A DNA stretch of 64,000 nt from Chryseobacterium sp. FH2 (GTDB taxonomy: Bacteria; Bacteroidota; Bacteroidia; Flavobacteriales; Weeksellaceae). Under the pieces are notes generated by a model. That model was given only the letters and a program-made list of their open reading frames with translations. It ran no database searches and was not told where the DNA came from. A program made the position numbers and the translations under genes. The stretch covers positions 310,001 through 374,000 of the forward strand of contig NZ_LFNE01000004.1 of NCBI RefSeq assembly GCF_001045455.1, given 5' to 3'. Positions 8,537 to 16,294 of this stretch are shown piece by piece; position 1 is the first letter of the stretch; each line of letters starts with the position of its first letter.

Positions 8537-9370
8537 TTACAATTCGCTAATGCTTAAATTATTTAATTTACCATCATTTAAAGTATTTCTTGCACTACCT
8601 ATATTATGCTTAACACTAAACTTTATAGTATCATCCTTTTTAAGGTTAAAAATAGCATTGCAATTACCACTTATATAGTTACTCACCGCACCAGCCTGAA
8701 ATGCGGGATAAGAATTTACCGTTTTAAATATTGGAATATTATCACTGGTTCGACTACTCTCTATTGCTGTTTCTATAAAAGTATTTTTAGGTATATTGCC
8801 ATTAGCTAAAGTAATACTGAAGGATACCAGATAGAACCCATCACGTGGCGCCGTAAAAGTACCATTACTGTTGAAGTTATTGCCGAAATCAACTGTTTCA
8901 GTCCAGCCCTCTATATAGGTGAGAGTATTATTAGGGATATTTTGGGCAGAGCTTTTGCTGGCATTTACAAGTGCCTTAGTTGGTGGTGCAAGTGGTAAAG
9001 AAATCCACTGTTCACCATCGGAGTAGTCTAAAAAACCACCCGTATTATAGCGTATTGCACCAGCGCCGGCTTCGGCTGGGGTTTGTGTATTGGTACCAAC
9101 ACCAATAAGACCTTTATTATCTGCTGAACGGACATCTACTTTCGTTATGGGATTTAGCAGCCCTACTCCCAATTTACCGTCAGATGTTGCTACCACATCA
9201 TTGGACAGTTTTCCAGCATCTGGTGTGGAGCCGTTGTCCTTTCCAGCATCTATTTGCAGAGGATGTACAGGATTTTGGGTGAAAAACCCTGTTTGTGCAG
9301 CTATTTGACTCGCAGAAAAAATTAAAATACAAGGCAATAATTTATATATGATATTAATTTTCTTTTTCAT
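8537..9370 (-). CDS. Exported C1q-like protein, block A member 2
   Basis: 277 residues. The signal peptide ends about residue 26 (IAAQ). The architecture matches its neighbours: TQNPVHPLQIDAGKD, a second repeat GKLGVGLLNPITKVDVRSADN (65-85), GAIRYNTGGFLDYSDGEQW (104-122), then a C1q/TNF-like part with GTFTAPRDGFYLVSFSI (170-186). The first half is closely similar to the next upstream gene (shared DAGKDN/DGGKDN, SNDVV/SNDVI, DVRSADN/DMRSAAN), while the C-terminal half differs more, which suggests duplication followed by divergence of the exposed domain. The gap to the upstream gene is 10 bases. Confidence 0.65.
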   Translation of the reverse strand: MKKKINIIYKLLPCILIFSASQIAAQTGFFTQNPVHPLQIDAGKDNGSTPDAGKLSNDVVATSDGKLGVGLLNPITKVDVRSADNKGLIGVGTNTQTPAEAGAGAIRYNTGGFLDYSDGEQWISLPLAPPTKALVNASKSSAQNIPNNTLTYIEGWTETVDFGNNFNSNGTFTAPRDGFYLVSFSITLANGNIPKNTFIETAIESSRTSDNIPIFKTVNSYPAFQAGAVSNYISGNCNAIFNLKKDDTIKFSVKHNIGSARNTLNDGKLNNLSISEL

Positions 9371-9380
9371 AATGTATTTT

Positions 9381-10292
9381 TTAATGTTCTATAATAGTTA
9401 AATTATTAAACCCATCATCTGGATTTGCAGGATTTGAAGAATCACTAGTAACCCTAAGTGAAACGGAACCGCTCGTGACAAGAGTATGGAGCAGTCTTGC
9501 CACTACTTTTGTACCGGCAGATAAGGTAAGTGTAACGGTACTTGATCCTCCGGCCTGTGTGGTTCGGGTAGAATTGGCATCGTCGGAAGTCCCCGTCATC
9601 GATTGGCCAAATGTTTTATACACACTGGCCAAAACTGTATTTGTTGTAGGATTATAAAACTGAGATTCAACTCTGGAACCGTCATTAATAACAGCACTAT
9701 TAAAATTAAAAGTCAATAAAAAAGTGTAGGTCCCATCACGAGGAGCTGTAAATTCACCTGTATTTGGAACAAAACTGTTGCTCATATCACGTACTACATT
9801 CCAATTGTCAATAGTAGTAGCCGAACCCTGTATTATTGATTGACTTGTAACTTTACGTACCACCACTACCGCTTTTTGAGGAGCAACATAAGCTTTATGC
9901 CACACAGAGCCATCTGATACCTCAATTTTTGCTCCTACGGGTACATTGTTCACATCATATCGGACAGCACCTGCAGCAGCTGTGACCGCAGACATATTAG
10001 TAGTACCTAAACCTAAAGCATTTTCATTAGCTGCTGACCTCATATCTAATTTTACCTTTGGAGCAAGCACCCCTAAACCAATAAAGCCCGTTGTTTTGTT
10101 AATAATAACATCATTAGATACTTGGGTTGCTGTTGGTATTCCGGTAGCTGCATTATCTTTACCACCATCTACATGTAAAGCTCCTTGCGGATTTTGCGTT
10201 CCTATCCCTGTTTGAGCATAGGTTAACCCCATACAGCAATAGAATATTGACAGTAGTTGTATTTTATGTATTCCTTTATAATTATTTTTCAT
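9381..10292 (-). CDS. Exported C1q-like protein, block A member 3
   Basis: 303 residues. Signal peptide to about residue 27 (TYAQ), then TGIGTQNPQGALHVDGGKDN, the clearest copy of the IGxGTxNPxGxLxVDG segment. A second copy follows (GFIGLGVLAPKVKLDMRSAAN, 69-89), then GAVRYDVNNVPVG and SDGSVW (108-131), then the C1q/TNF-like part with GEFTAPRDGTYTFLLTF (179-195). No lipobox or T9SS tag was found, so the mode of surface attachment is unclear. It lies 18 bases after the stop of the 499-residue gene, in the same transcription unit. Confidence 0.65.
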   Translation of the reverse strand: MKNNYKGIHKIQLLSIFYCCMGLTYAQTGIGTQNPQGALHVDGGKDNAATGIPTATQVSNDVIINKTTGFIGLGVLAPKVKLDMRSAANENALGLGTTNMSAVTAAAGAVRYDVNNVPVGAKIEVSDGSVWHKAYVAPQKAVVVVRKVTSQSIIQGSATTIDNWNVVRDMSNSFVPNTGEFTAPRDGTYTFLLTFNFNSAVINDGSRVESQFYNPTTNTVLASVYKTFGQSMTGTSDDANSTRTTQAGGSSTVTLTLSAGTKVVARLLHTLVTSGSVSLRVTSDSSNPANPDDGFNNLTIIEH

Positions 10293-10310
10293 TTTAAGAA
10301 ATTTGGATTA

Positions 10311-11810
10311 TTAATTATTGGTTTGTTTCAAAAGAAGTTGTTCTAATTTTTCCATACGGAGCTTCAACTGATTGATCTCTGATTTTTGATGGGCAATTTT
10401 TTCCTCTTGTTCTATGGTATATAAGTATAACTCTTCTATTTTTTCTAATTGCTGTATAGATAACTCTGACAAGTTAACCGTATAGCCGTCTTTAGTTTTT
10501 AAAACATCTTTAATGGCGGTAACCCCCGGCAAATGTTTATTAGCTTTAACATATGCTGCAACTTCTGTTAATGATCTGAAATTGTAATCACTGTTGATCT
10601 TAGATGTACCATCAAAGTAATCTTCAAAAACATAATCGGCATATTTACCTGTAGTGGTATAGAAAGCTCCTGTAGCAGCTACATCACCGCTAACAGATAA
10701 TTTTGGAGTAATGGTAGATCCATTGGATGTAAACGGTGCAATAGGCATTGATGATCCGATGGAAACACTTCCTGCCTGATAAATATTCTGTGTATTGGCA
10801 GTGGCTGCAGTAGTTCCGCCCTGTACTTGCCACGGTTCCGGTGCTAGTGACGAAACATCTTTCCAAGATAAGGCTGCTGCAGTACCATTTCCATTTGTGG
10901 TAAGCACCTGATTGACAGAGCCGTTATTTCTAGGGAAAATATACTGTCCCTCATTCGCACCACTTGAATTGAAGAAACGAAATCTAACACCCTCTGCCCT
11001 GTTGATCGTAACTCTGGATCCTAACCCTAATCCCGAAGTTAGATTATCATATAGTTCAACGCCTATGGTTGTATTTGCTCCTATCACACTCTGATATTGA
11101 TTTGAATCATTAGCAGATCTCAGCTGAGCAGAACTTACCCCCGGGAGAGAAGTTCCCGCGACCTCGGCTTTATAAGTTCCGTTCTTACTCGAAAATCCCG
11201 TAATACCTGCAATATTATTTGTATAAACCATATTTGCCTTTGATGCAGTGTTCAGATCTTCGCTATCTGCGCTCGCCAACATGTTAGAGCCTTCTCCAAT
11301 ACCTGAGAAATTAGTATCAAAAAAGCTATGAACGCCGGAACCATTATAAGTAGCTTTTATATCTCCGGCTACTTCCAACTGTTTGTCAGTGGTGGCTTTA
11401 TTAATAGCTACTCTACCTGTTTGATAGATATTCTGGGTATTGGACGTAGCCTGAGTACCGTCTGCCTGGTTATACCAAGGTTCAGTTTCGTTTCCGAATT
11501 TCTTCCAGATCGACCCGTCGAAATAGTAATACCCTTCTGCTGTAATATTGATTGTTTTTGCAGATGGAGCATTCACAGCCGAGGTAGCATATACAATGGC
11601 TCCTTTTTGGGGGGCATCATACTGTAGGTCTTTGCCTTTGATCTGGTCACCTAAAAGTCTGGGAGCAATGATACCTTCTGCTTTTGTAGCATCTGTTGTT
11701 TTTGCTGTAATATCCAGTGTGGCTTTGGGATTATCATTATTGATACCCACCTGAGAATAAACTACTGTAGAAATAGTTAAGGTGGCTAAGAGAATGATAC
11801 TTTTTTTCAT
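10311..11810 (-). CDS. Exported fibre-like protein with C-terminal coiled coil (block A, first gene)
   Basis: 499 residues with a signal peptide to about residue 20 (VVYSQ) followed by VGINNDNPKATLDI. It shares GAIVY...YYYFDGSIW (70-102) with the C1q-like neighbours but lacks the C1q end. There is an internal repeat: EPW...NTQNIYQTGRVAI (109-136) returns as EPW...NTQNIYQAGSVSI (325-351), each followed by a LxVxGDxxAT segment. The C-terminus has a conserved VFEDYFDG...LTEVAAYVKANKHLPGV block (394-430) and a long heptad-rich coiled coil (about 452-495). Such ends in Bacteroidota surface proteins resemble intramolecular chaperone/trimer stalks. It is probably a trimeric surface fibre; function unknown. 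Confidence 0.6.
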   Translation of the reverse strand: MKKSIILLATLTISTVVYSQVGINNDNPKATLDITAKTTDATKAEGIIAPRLLGDQIKGKDLQYDAPQKGAIVYATSAVNAPSAKTINITAEGYYYFDGSIWKKFGNETEPWYNQADGTQATSNTQNIYQTGRVAINKATTDKQLEVAGDIKATYNGSGVHSFFDTNFSGIGEGSNMLASADSEDLNTASKANMVYTNNIAGITGFSSKNGTYKAEVAGTSLPGVSSAQLRSANDSNQYQSVIGANTTIGVELYDNLTSGLGLGSRVTINRAEGVRFRFFNSSGANEGQYIFPRNNGSVNQVLTTNGNGTAAALSWKDVSSLAPEPWQVQGGTTAATANTQNIYQAGSVSIGSSMPIAPFTSNGSTITPKLSVSGDVAATGAFYTTTGKYADYVFEDYFDGTSKINSDYNFRSLTEVAAYVKANKHLPGVTAIKDVLKTKDGYTVNLSELSIQQLEKIEELYLYTIEQEEKIAHQKSEINQLKLRMEKLEQLLLKQTNN

Positions 11811-11899
11811 TTTATGTTTTTTTTTAATTATAATTTGTAATGTTTAATTGGAATTTTTCTGTGATAGGATCTTCTTACTCCGGCTATGTCTTTTCACAG

Positions 11900-12014
11900 T
11901 GACAGAAGAACCGGTTTTCATTATATAGAAGATTGCTTCAAATTCCCTGTATTAATTCCTATTTGAGCAGAAGTTAATGACAAGATAAAATTACTAATGA
12001 TAGCTTTTTTTCAT
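11900..12014 (-). pseudogene. Remnant of an IGIN-type exported protein gene
   Basis: On the minus strand an ATG (12014-12012) is followed by seven A bases and a reading frame that stops at once. Removing one A gives MKKAIISNFILSLTSAQIGIN and a few more codons before a stop at about 11918. That is a signal peptide plus the AQIGIN segment of the neighbouring surface proteins. The rest of the gene is gone. It lies just upstream of the 499-residue gene in the 315-base gap 11811-12125, in which nothing else was recognised. Read as a truncated, frameshifted family member; a programmed A-tract slip is less likely because the frame ends after about 30 codons. Confidence 0.5.
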
Positions 12015-12125
12015 TTTTATATATGTTTAAATATGTTTTAGGATAATATATTGAGTTAATAATCATTAATCTGTTGAAAGTGCTAAAGTCATATGTACAC
12101 AGAAAATAACAAAAATTGAAATTCC

Positions 12126-12449
12126 TTACATTGGAAACTGATTTTTCCATTTTGTCACTGTATTCCTGCTTAATTTAAAATGCTTCGCAAGTTGGGAGTT
12201 ATTCAATTTATTTTTTTTCTGATATTCTAATATTTGAAAAATTGTCGATTTATTATAAGAACGGTGTCTTTGGTTAAATCCAGAACTTTCTTTAGAACTT
12301 TTATTGAAAAGAATCCTGCTAATTTCTATAATGTCTAGTGTTGATAAATTAGCTTTGGATAATAATTGATCACATATTTCTTTTTTTTCAGGATACTTTA
12401 TATTAATCATATCACTGTATATTTTTTTATAATCAGGTGTGTTTTCCAT
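12126..12449 (-). CDS. Small helix-turn-helix protein
   Basis: 107 residues. The C-terminal part is a clear helix-turn-helix (NNSQLAKHFKLSRNTVTKWKNQF, about 83-105) of the type seen in transposase/Fis-like DNA-binding domains; the N-terminal part is helical and charged (KIYSDMINIKYPEKKEICDQLL). I recall the same two-gene set (this and the next upstream gene) in other Chryseobacterium genomes, often labelled transposase, but there is no catalytic domain and no terminal inverted repeats, so it is more likely a regulator. It starts 8 bases after the stop of the upstream HTH gene. Confidence 0.65.
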   Translation of the reverse strand: MENTPDYKKIYSDMINIKYPEKKEICDQLLSKANLSTLDIIEISRILFNKSSKESSGFNQRHRSYNKSTIFQILEYQKKNKLNNSQLAKHFKLSRNTVTKWKNQFPM

Positions 12450-12457
12450 ATCTTTCT

Positions 12458-12904
12458 TTATTCTTCTTTTTTTAAGTGATTATATTTACTTATCCATTTA
12501 TATAAAGTCGTTTTCGGAATTCTGTACTCTTCTATAATCTGTGATTTTGTTTTAATACCATTTTCTACTTGCTCCAAAACAAAATCTACCATTTCTTTTG
12601 TGTAAATGTTTTTTCTATAGTATGGAAGTGAGGATTTTTTGTTTGCAATATTGTTATAATGAGCATTGGCTTGAGGAGCATATAAGATCAGGTGCTGGGA
12701 ATAAACCCTGAAAAAATCGTACTCAAGCAAAGTGCTCAGCCTTAATACAATGTCAGTATCCAAAGACTTTTGGGATTGTATTGATTTCCATTCCAGATCA
12801 GTACATTTTAAAAATTTACATATTCGAAATGAATCAAACCCCTTTTCTGTCACACGCTCACATATTAACTTTCCAATATGGATATTTTTCAGATCGAGAA
12901 TCAT
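12458..12904 (-). CDS. Helix-turn-helix protein with two DNA-binding-like segments
   Basis: 148 residues. The N-terminal half (IGKLICERVTEKGFDSFRICKFLKC, 10-34, then TDIVLRLSTLLEYDFFRVYSQHLILYAP) looks like a divergent XRE-type fold. The C-terminal half holds a second HTH (TKSQIIEEYRIPKTTLYKWISKY, 119-141) like those of transposase-derived regulators. It is paired with the 107-residue HTH gene and lies downstream of the block B surface genes, so it may regulate them. The codons look as AT-rich as those of its neighbours. No enzyme domain. Confidence 0.65.
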   Translation of the reverse strand: MILDLKNIHIGKLICERVTEKGFDSFRICKFLKCTDLEWKSIQSQKSLDTDIVLRLSTLLEYDFFRVYSQHLILYAPQANAHYNNIANKKSSLPYYRKNIYTKEMVDFVLEQVENGIKTKSQIIEEYRIPKTTLYKWISKYNHLKKEE

Positions 12905-12939
12905 GAATAAAAATATTTTATATTTAAAATTTGTGTTTT

Positions 12940-13152
12940 TTAATAAGTGGTAACATAAATATCTCTTACTCTGTTATCCGTATTATCCGTACAATATAAA
13001 AACAGTCTTTTTTTTACTAACCCGAAGAAATATTTTTTAAGGATACATTCATACCCTACGGCTTGTATCTTCTCGAGTTTATAATCTTTTAGCAAAAACT
13101 GAGCTTCCAAAATTGTTTTTCCTATAAGTACCTCATAGTTATTTTGTTGCAT
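12940..13152 (-). CDS. Small hypothetical protein (70 aa)
   Basis: 70 residues, rich in Lys, Tyr and Leu, with no signal peptide or membrane segment. The sequence IGKTILEAQFLLKDYKLEKI followed by strand-like segments and DNRVRDIYVTTY suggests a compact alpha/beta domain; the end loosely recalls small inhibitor-like families, but I do not recognise it. It lies between block B of the surface genes (65 bases) and the HTH pair (35 bases) on the same strand, so it is probably cotranscribed. Confidence 0.5.
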   Translation of the reverse strand: MQQNNYEVLIGKTILEAQFLLKDYKLEKIQAVGYECILKKYFFGLVKKRLFLYCTDNTDNRVRDIYVTTY

Positions 13153-13217
13153 TTTTTCAAAGTAATGTTTTTATAAATAAAATTTTCATTTGTGCTTTCA
13201 GAATAATCTTGCCCTAT

Positions 13218-14018
13218 TTATAATATTCTTTCGATACTTACACTACTTTCTGATGTACCTCCAAAATTATAACTACTGATAGACCAAGAAGATCCATCTA
13301 AAACCAGACGGAACGTAACATCATTATTGACATCTAAAAATAAAACGCTGTCTGTAGAAACCAGATAATTACCCACATTGATAAAAGGAGATGCTATACC
13401 CGACATATAAGCCTTCTCAACTCCATTCACCACAGCAACTATTGTAATTCGGGCACCGTTAAAATCAAATCCGGCTGTAAAACCACTGAACAATACATTA
13501 AAATTGATCCTGTATAGTCCTTTCTGTCTTATCCTGAAAGTTTCAGGATTTCTAACAACGGACAGATAATCAGAAAACTGCGGACTATTTGCAGGAACAG
13601 AAAATTTTAAATTATCAGAACTGCAAAGCTGTAATAGCTGCCCAAAAAGATCAGAAGTAGAAATGCAGGTCATATTAGTACTGTTTATATTAGCACGCGT
13701 CCAGGTAGTTGATCTGTTTTTAGGATTAAAGGCCTGTTCCCATTTTGTACCATCATAAACTTTTGTAAGACTTTCATCTTTATTGTACATCAGCATGGCT
13801 TCCATCGTGGCATCGTCGTCATACTTATCGGGTTGAGAACTGTTATATTTTGGTAATGTGGTTTCGTTTTCCGCAACAGGAAGAATCAGTACTTTTTGCC
13901 CCGAATTTTGAAGTTCCAACTGGGTATGAGTACTGGAAAGGGTTTCACTTCCTATAACAACCTGGGAATTTACCAACATGAATCCCAACATACCTGTCAA
14001 TGTTAAATATTTTTTCAT
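13218..14018 (-). CDS. Exported C1q-like protein, block B member 3
   Basis: 266 residues. Signal peptide to about residue 19 (VNSQ). The mature start lacks the GTxNP motif of block A but keeps a THTQLELQNSGQKVLILP segment, then AMLMYNKDESLTKVYDGTKW (74-93), the block B form of the shared YxDGxxW motif. The C-terminal part has FRIRQKGLYRINFNVLFSGF (161-180), the GxYxxxF strand of a C1q/TNF-like fold, and an alternating strand pattern to the end. Two Cys (118, 132) lie in the linker and could form a disulfide after export. The gap to the upstream gene is 18 bases. Ligand unknown. Confidence 0.6.
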   Translation of the reverse strand: MKKYLTLTGMLGFMLVNSQVVIGSETLSSTHTQLELQNSGQKVLILPVAENETTLPKYNSSQPDKYDDDATMEAMLMYNKDESLTKVYDGTKWEQAFNPKNRSTTWTRANINSTNMTCISTSDLFGQLLQLCSSDNLKFSVPANSPQFSDYLSVVRNPETFRIRQKGLYRINFNVLFSGFTAGFDFNGARITIVAVVNGVEKAYMSGIASPFINVGNYLVSTDSVLFLDVNNDVTFRLVLDGSSWSISSYNFGGTSESSVSIERIL

Positions 14019-14036
14019 TACTTTAATTTTATGGGA

Positions 14037-14942
14037 TTATCTTAATTTTTGAATATTAACGAAGGTTTCTCTATGATCCATGGAATTTGAAAAGGTAGAT
14101 ATTACAGAATCTGTATTTACAGCGGCCTGAAGCCTTATCCGTGAATTTGCAGGTAATGTAACAGAAGCAGAAACACTTGCACTTTTATTTCCTCCCTGCC
14201 CCAAATCAATAAAAATTCCACCATACAGCTTGGTTTCTTCAAATGCCAATGTAGACCAGGTTGTACCTCCGTCGTAACTAACATCAATACTTACCCAAAA
14301 TGTAGCATCTTTTCCTAAGGATCCTAATGAAAACCCACCAAATCCCGTAACTCCGGAAATATGATAAAGCCCGGCTTGCGGTATTTGGATTACATTATCA
14401 GCACCATTTGTAGGCATTGTTGTATTCAGGTTATTTACTAATAATTGAGATCTGTTATTAACAGGAGAGAGCGAAATAGTCTGCTTACTATTACTTCCAA
14501 AAAGTGCTAAAACACTACATGTACTTACAGTTATAGGAGTAAATGGCGGGAACGGATTGAAAATTTGTACTCCTAAACAATTCCATGTTTTTGAGTTGTC
14601 AGCTTTTCTTCTTGTAAGATAAGGATTGTACCATCCTCCGAGCTGAAGCGCAGGAATCCACGTTGTTCCATCGTATTTATAATACTGCTTGTCTTCTTTA
14701 TTGTACAAAATTGCACCTTCGAGAGCGGCTTCGTCATTAAAATAATCTTCTTCAGCATTATTAAACAATGGGAAAGCGGTAATATTTTCAGCACGGGTAA
14801 AAATCGTGCCCCTGGTGGCATCTTTTATGTCTAGTAAAGCATTTTGATGAGCAGAACCAGCCGTTTTGGAAATCATCACCTGTGCATTGAAAAATGTTGC
14901 AGCCAGTAAAGCTGTAACTGTTGCATATATTTTAGGATACAT
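14037..14942 (-). CDS. Exported C1q-like protein, block B member 2
   Basis: 301 residues with a signal peptide to about residue 20 (FFNAQ). HQNALLDIKDATRGTIFTR (32-50) is a block B hallmark (compare HQNSILDVK in the next gene); then GAILYNKEDKQYYKYDGTTW (76-95). The C-terminal half starts at about 185 with VIQIPQAGLYHISGVTGFGGF, a C1q-like signature, and ends with a strand-rich segment LPANSRIRLQAAVNTD. There is a proline-rich linker with NPFPPFTPI. It is separated from both neighbours by 18 bases. Probably a secreted or surface-bound trimer; function unknown. Confidence 0.6.
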   Translation of the reverse strand: MYPKIYATVTALLAATFFNAQVMISKTAGSAHQNALLDIKDATRGTIFTRAENITAFPLFNNAEEDYFNDEAALEGAILYNKEDKQYYKYDGTTWIPALQLGGWYNPYLTRRKADNSKTWNCLGVQIFNPFPPFTPITVSTCSVLALFGSNSKQTISLSPVNNRSQLLVNNLNTTMPTNGADNVIQIPQAGLYHISGVTGFGGFSLGSLGKDATFWVSIDVSYDGGTTWSTLAFEETKLYGGIFIDLGQGGNKSASVSASVTLPANSRIRLQAAVNTDSVISTFSNSMDHRETFVNIQKLR

Positions 14943-14960
14943 AATTTTAGAATTAATGAT

Positions 14961-15782
14961 TTATAAAACAATTTTTTCGAAAATCAACTCACCTGCTCCG
15001 TAAGTATTATTATTTTGAAAGCTGGTTGACGAGTTAACCAAAGGTGAAAATCCGGATTGCATAAAACCTTGCAAACGGAATTTTTCTCCAGCGTTAACCT
15101 GTATAACGATTGATCCGTTAAAAACAGGTGAATATCCCAGATTGTCATTAGCACTTGTAAAAGACTTAGAATCAATCGTTGAGAATACTGTAGGCGTTGC
15201 CACTGCTGCTTTTTGGAGTCTTAACTGTATCTCGTTCGTATTCAATCCGTTGAAAGTAGCATAAGACCTGTAGGTAATTCTGTACAAACCTGTTTCGTTT
15301 ACTGTTACAACGTTTGATGCCAAAGAAAGATTCATAGAACTTCCCTGAAAATCAGAACTTCCGGCATTTGTAAGTGATATAATCCCTGAAGCTGAACAGC
15401 CATAAGGAGGAAGAAAACCGCCATTGCAGGAAAGATTAAGATTAGTGGAACGTGAAAAATGGGCAAAATACTGCGGCCTGACTTCTACAACATAATTGTA
15501 GATGCTCGACCAATTGGTTCCGTCATGTTCATAAATGGTAGCATTGTTTTTACTGTAGGCTATTGCTCCTCTATAATTGTTATCATTATCAGGATCTGCC
15601 GCATCAATAATCTGTGAAACTACGGGCAACAACACTGCTTTTGAAGGTGTTGTAGATTTCACGTCCAGAATTGAATTCTGATGCGGGTCGTGGTCGGAAG
15701 GATTGGGAGCAATAGCTATTTGAGCATGCCACAGAGCCCCATACATAACTAGCGAAATAAAATAGTGTTTTTTCATCATCAA
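14961..15782 (-). CDS. Exported C1q-like protein, block B member 1
   Basis: 273 residues; the signal peptide ends near WHAQ (residue 21). It carries the block B segments HQNSILDVKSTTPSKAVLLP (34-53) and GAIAYSKNNATIYEHDGTNW (72-91), and a C1q/TNF-like C-terminus with VTVNETGLYRITYRSYATFN. The first codons read MMMKK, so ATG 15776 (third Met) is an equally possible start. It is first in the block 15782-12126 and faces the TPR-AraC regulator gene across a 512-base divergent gap. Confidence 0.6.
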   Translation of the reverse strand: MMMKKHYFISLVMYGALWHAQIAIAPNPSDHDPHQNSILDVKSTTPSKAVLLPVVSQIIDAADPDNDNNYRGAIAYSKNNATIYEHDGTNWSSIYNYVVEVRPQYFAHFSRSTNLNLSCNGGFLPPYGCSASGIISLTNAGSSDFQGSSMNLSLASNVVTVNETGLYRITYRSYATFNGLNTNEIQLRLQKAAVATPTVFSTIDSKSFTSANDNLGYSPVFNGSIVIQVNAGEKFRLQGFMQSGFSPLVNSSTSFQNNNTYGAGELIFEKIVL

Positions 15783-16294
15783 TTTTTTAAGTGTTATTAA
15801 CTGTAAATTGGATCAAACTCTTTTTTTTCAAAAGCAATTAAATTTTTAATCATTTGTCGTGTGTGTGTTTTTAGAATCAGTATATTACGAAGATTCAAAG
15901 GTAAATTCAATTATTCTTTAGAATTACAGTACAATGTTAGGGCTTTTTAAGGGTCATTTCAAAGTAATATGAGTTGTGAATTCGGAAATCTCAACTTAAA
16001 AAATAGATTAAGAATTGCTTTATTATTACTAAATAATAACATTAGTGTTCAAAATAAGTCGTATTTTAACATAAAGAAAATGTGAAAGTATGTACAAGAA
16101 AGAATGTGAAATTTTGAATATGTAATATTACCAATAATTTAACAAAGAATTATCAAAATACTTCTGACTCAAACCATTGGTTATTAATATTTTAATCTAA
16201 ATTTATACTGTTATAATTTCGGAATCTATTACAGGATAATCATAAGTAAACATTAAAATAGCATTAAAATTGCAACCCTAAAAAACTTTATGAA
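15783..16294. other. Divergent intergenic region between surface block B and the TPR-AraC gene
   Basis: A 512-base AT-rich gap without a convincing gene. On the minus strand TACCTTTG at 15903-15896 fits the TAnnTTTG -7 box and could serve block B, though no -33 box is well placed. No clear plus-strand promoter box was found for the regulator. Long gaps of this kind suit regulatory input for both sides. Confidence 0.4.

Noticed and set aside
12126..12904. Insertion sequence carrying a two-gene transposase
   Set aside because: Both proteins have HTH segments, but there is no DDE or other catalytic domain, no terminal inverted repeats and no target duplication.
7619..15782. Prophage tail-fibre module
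   Set aside because: The proteins have signal peptides and there are no capsid, terminase, baseplate, integrase or lysis genes anywhere near.
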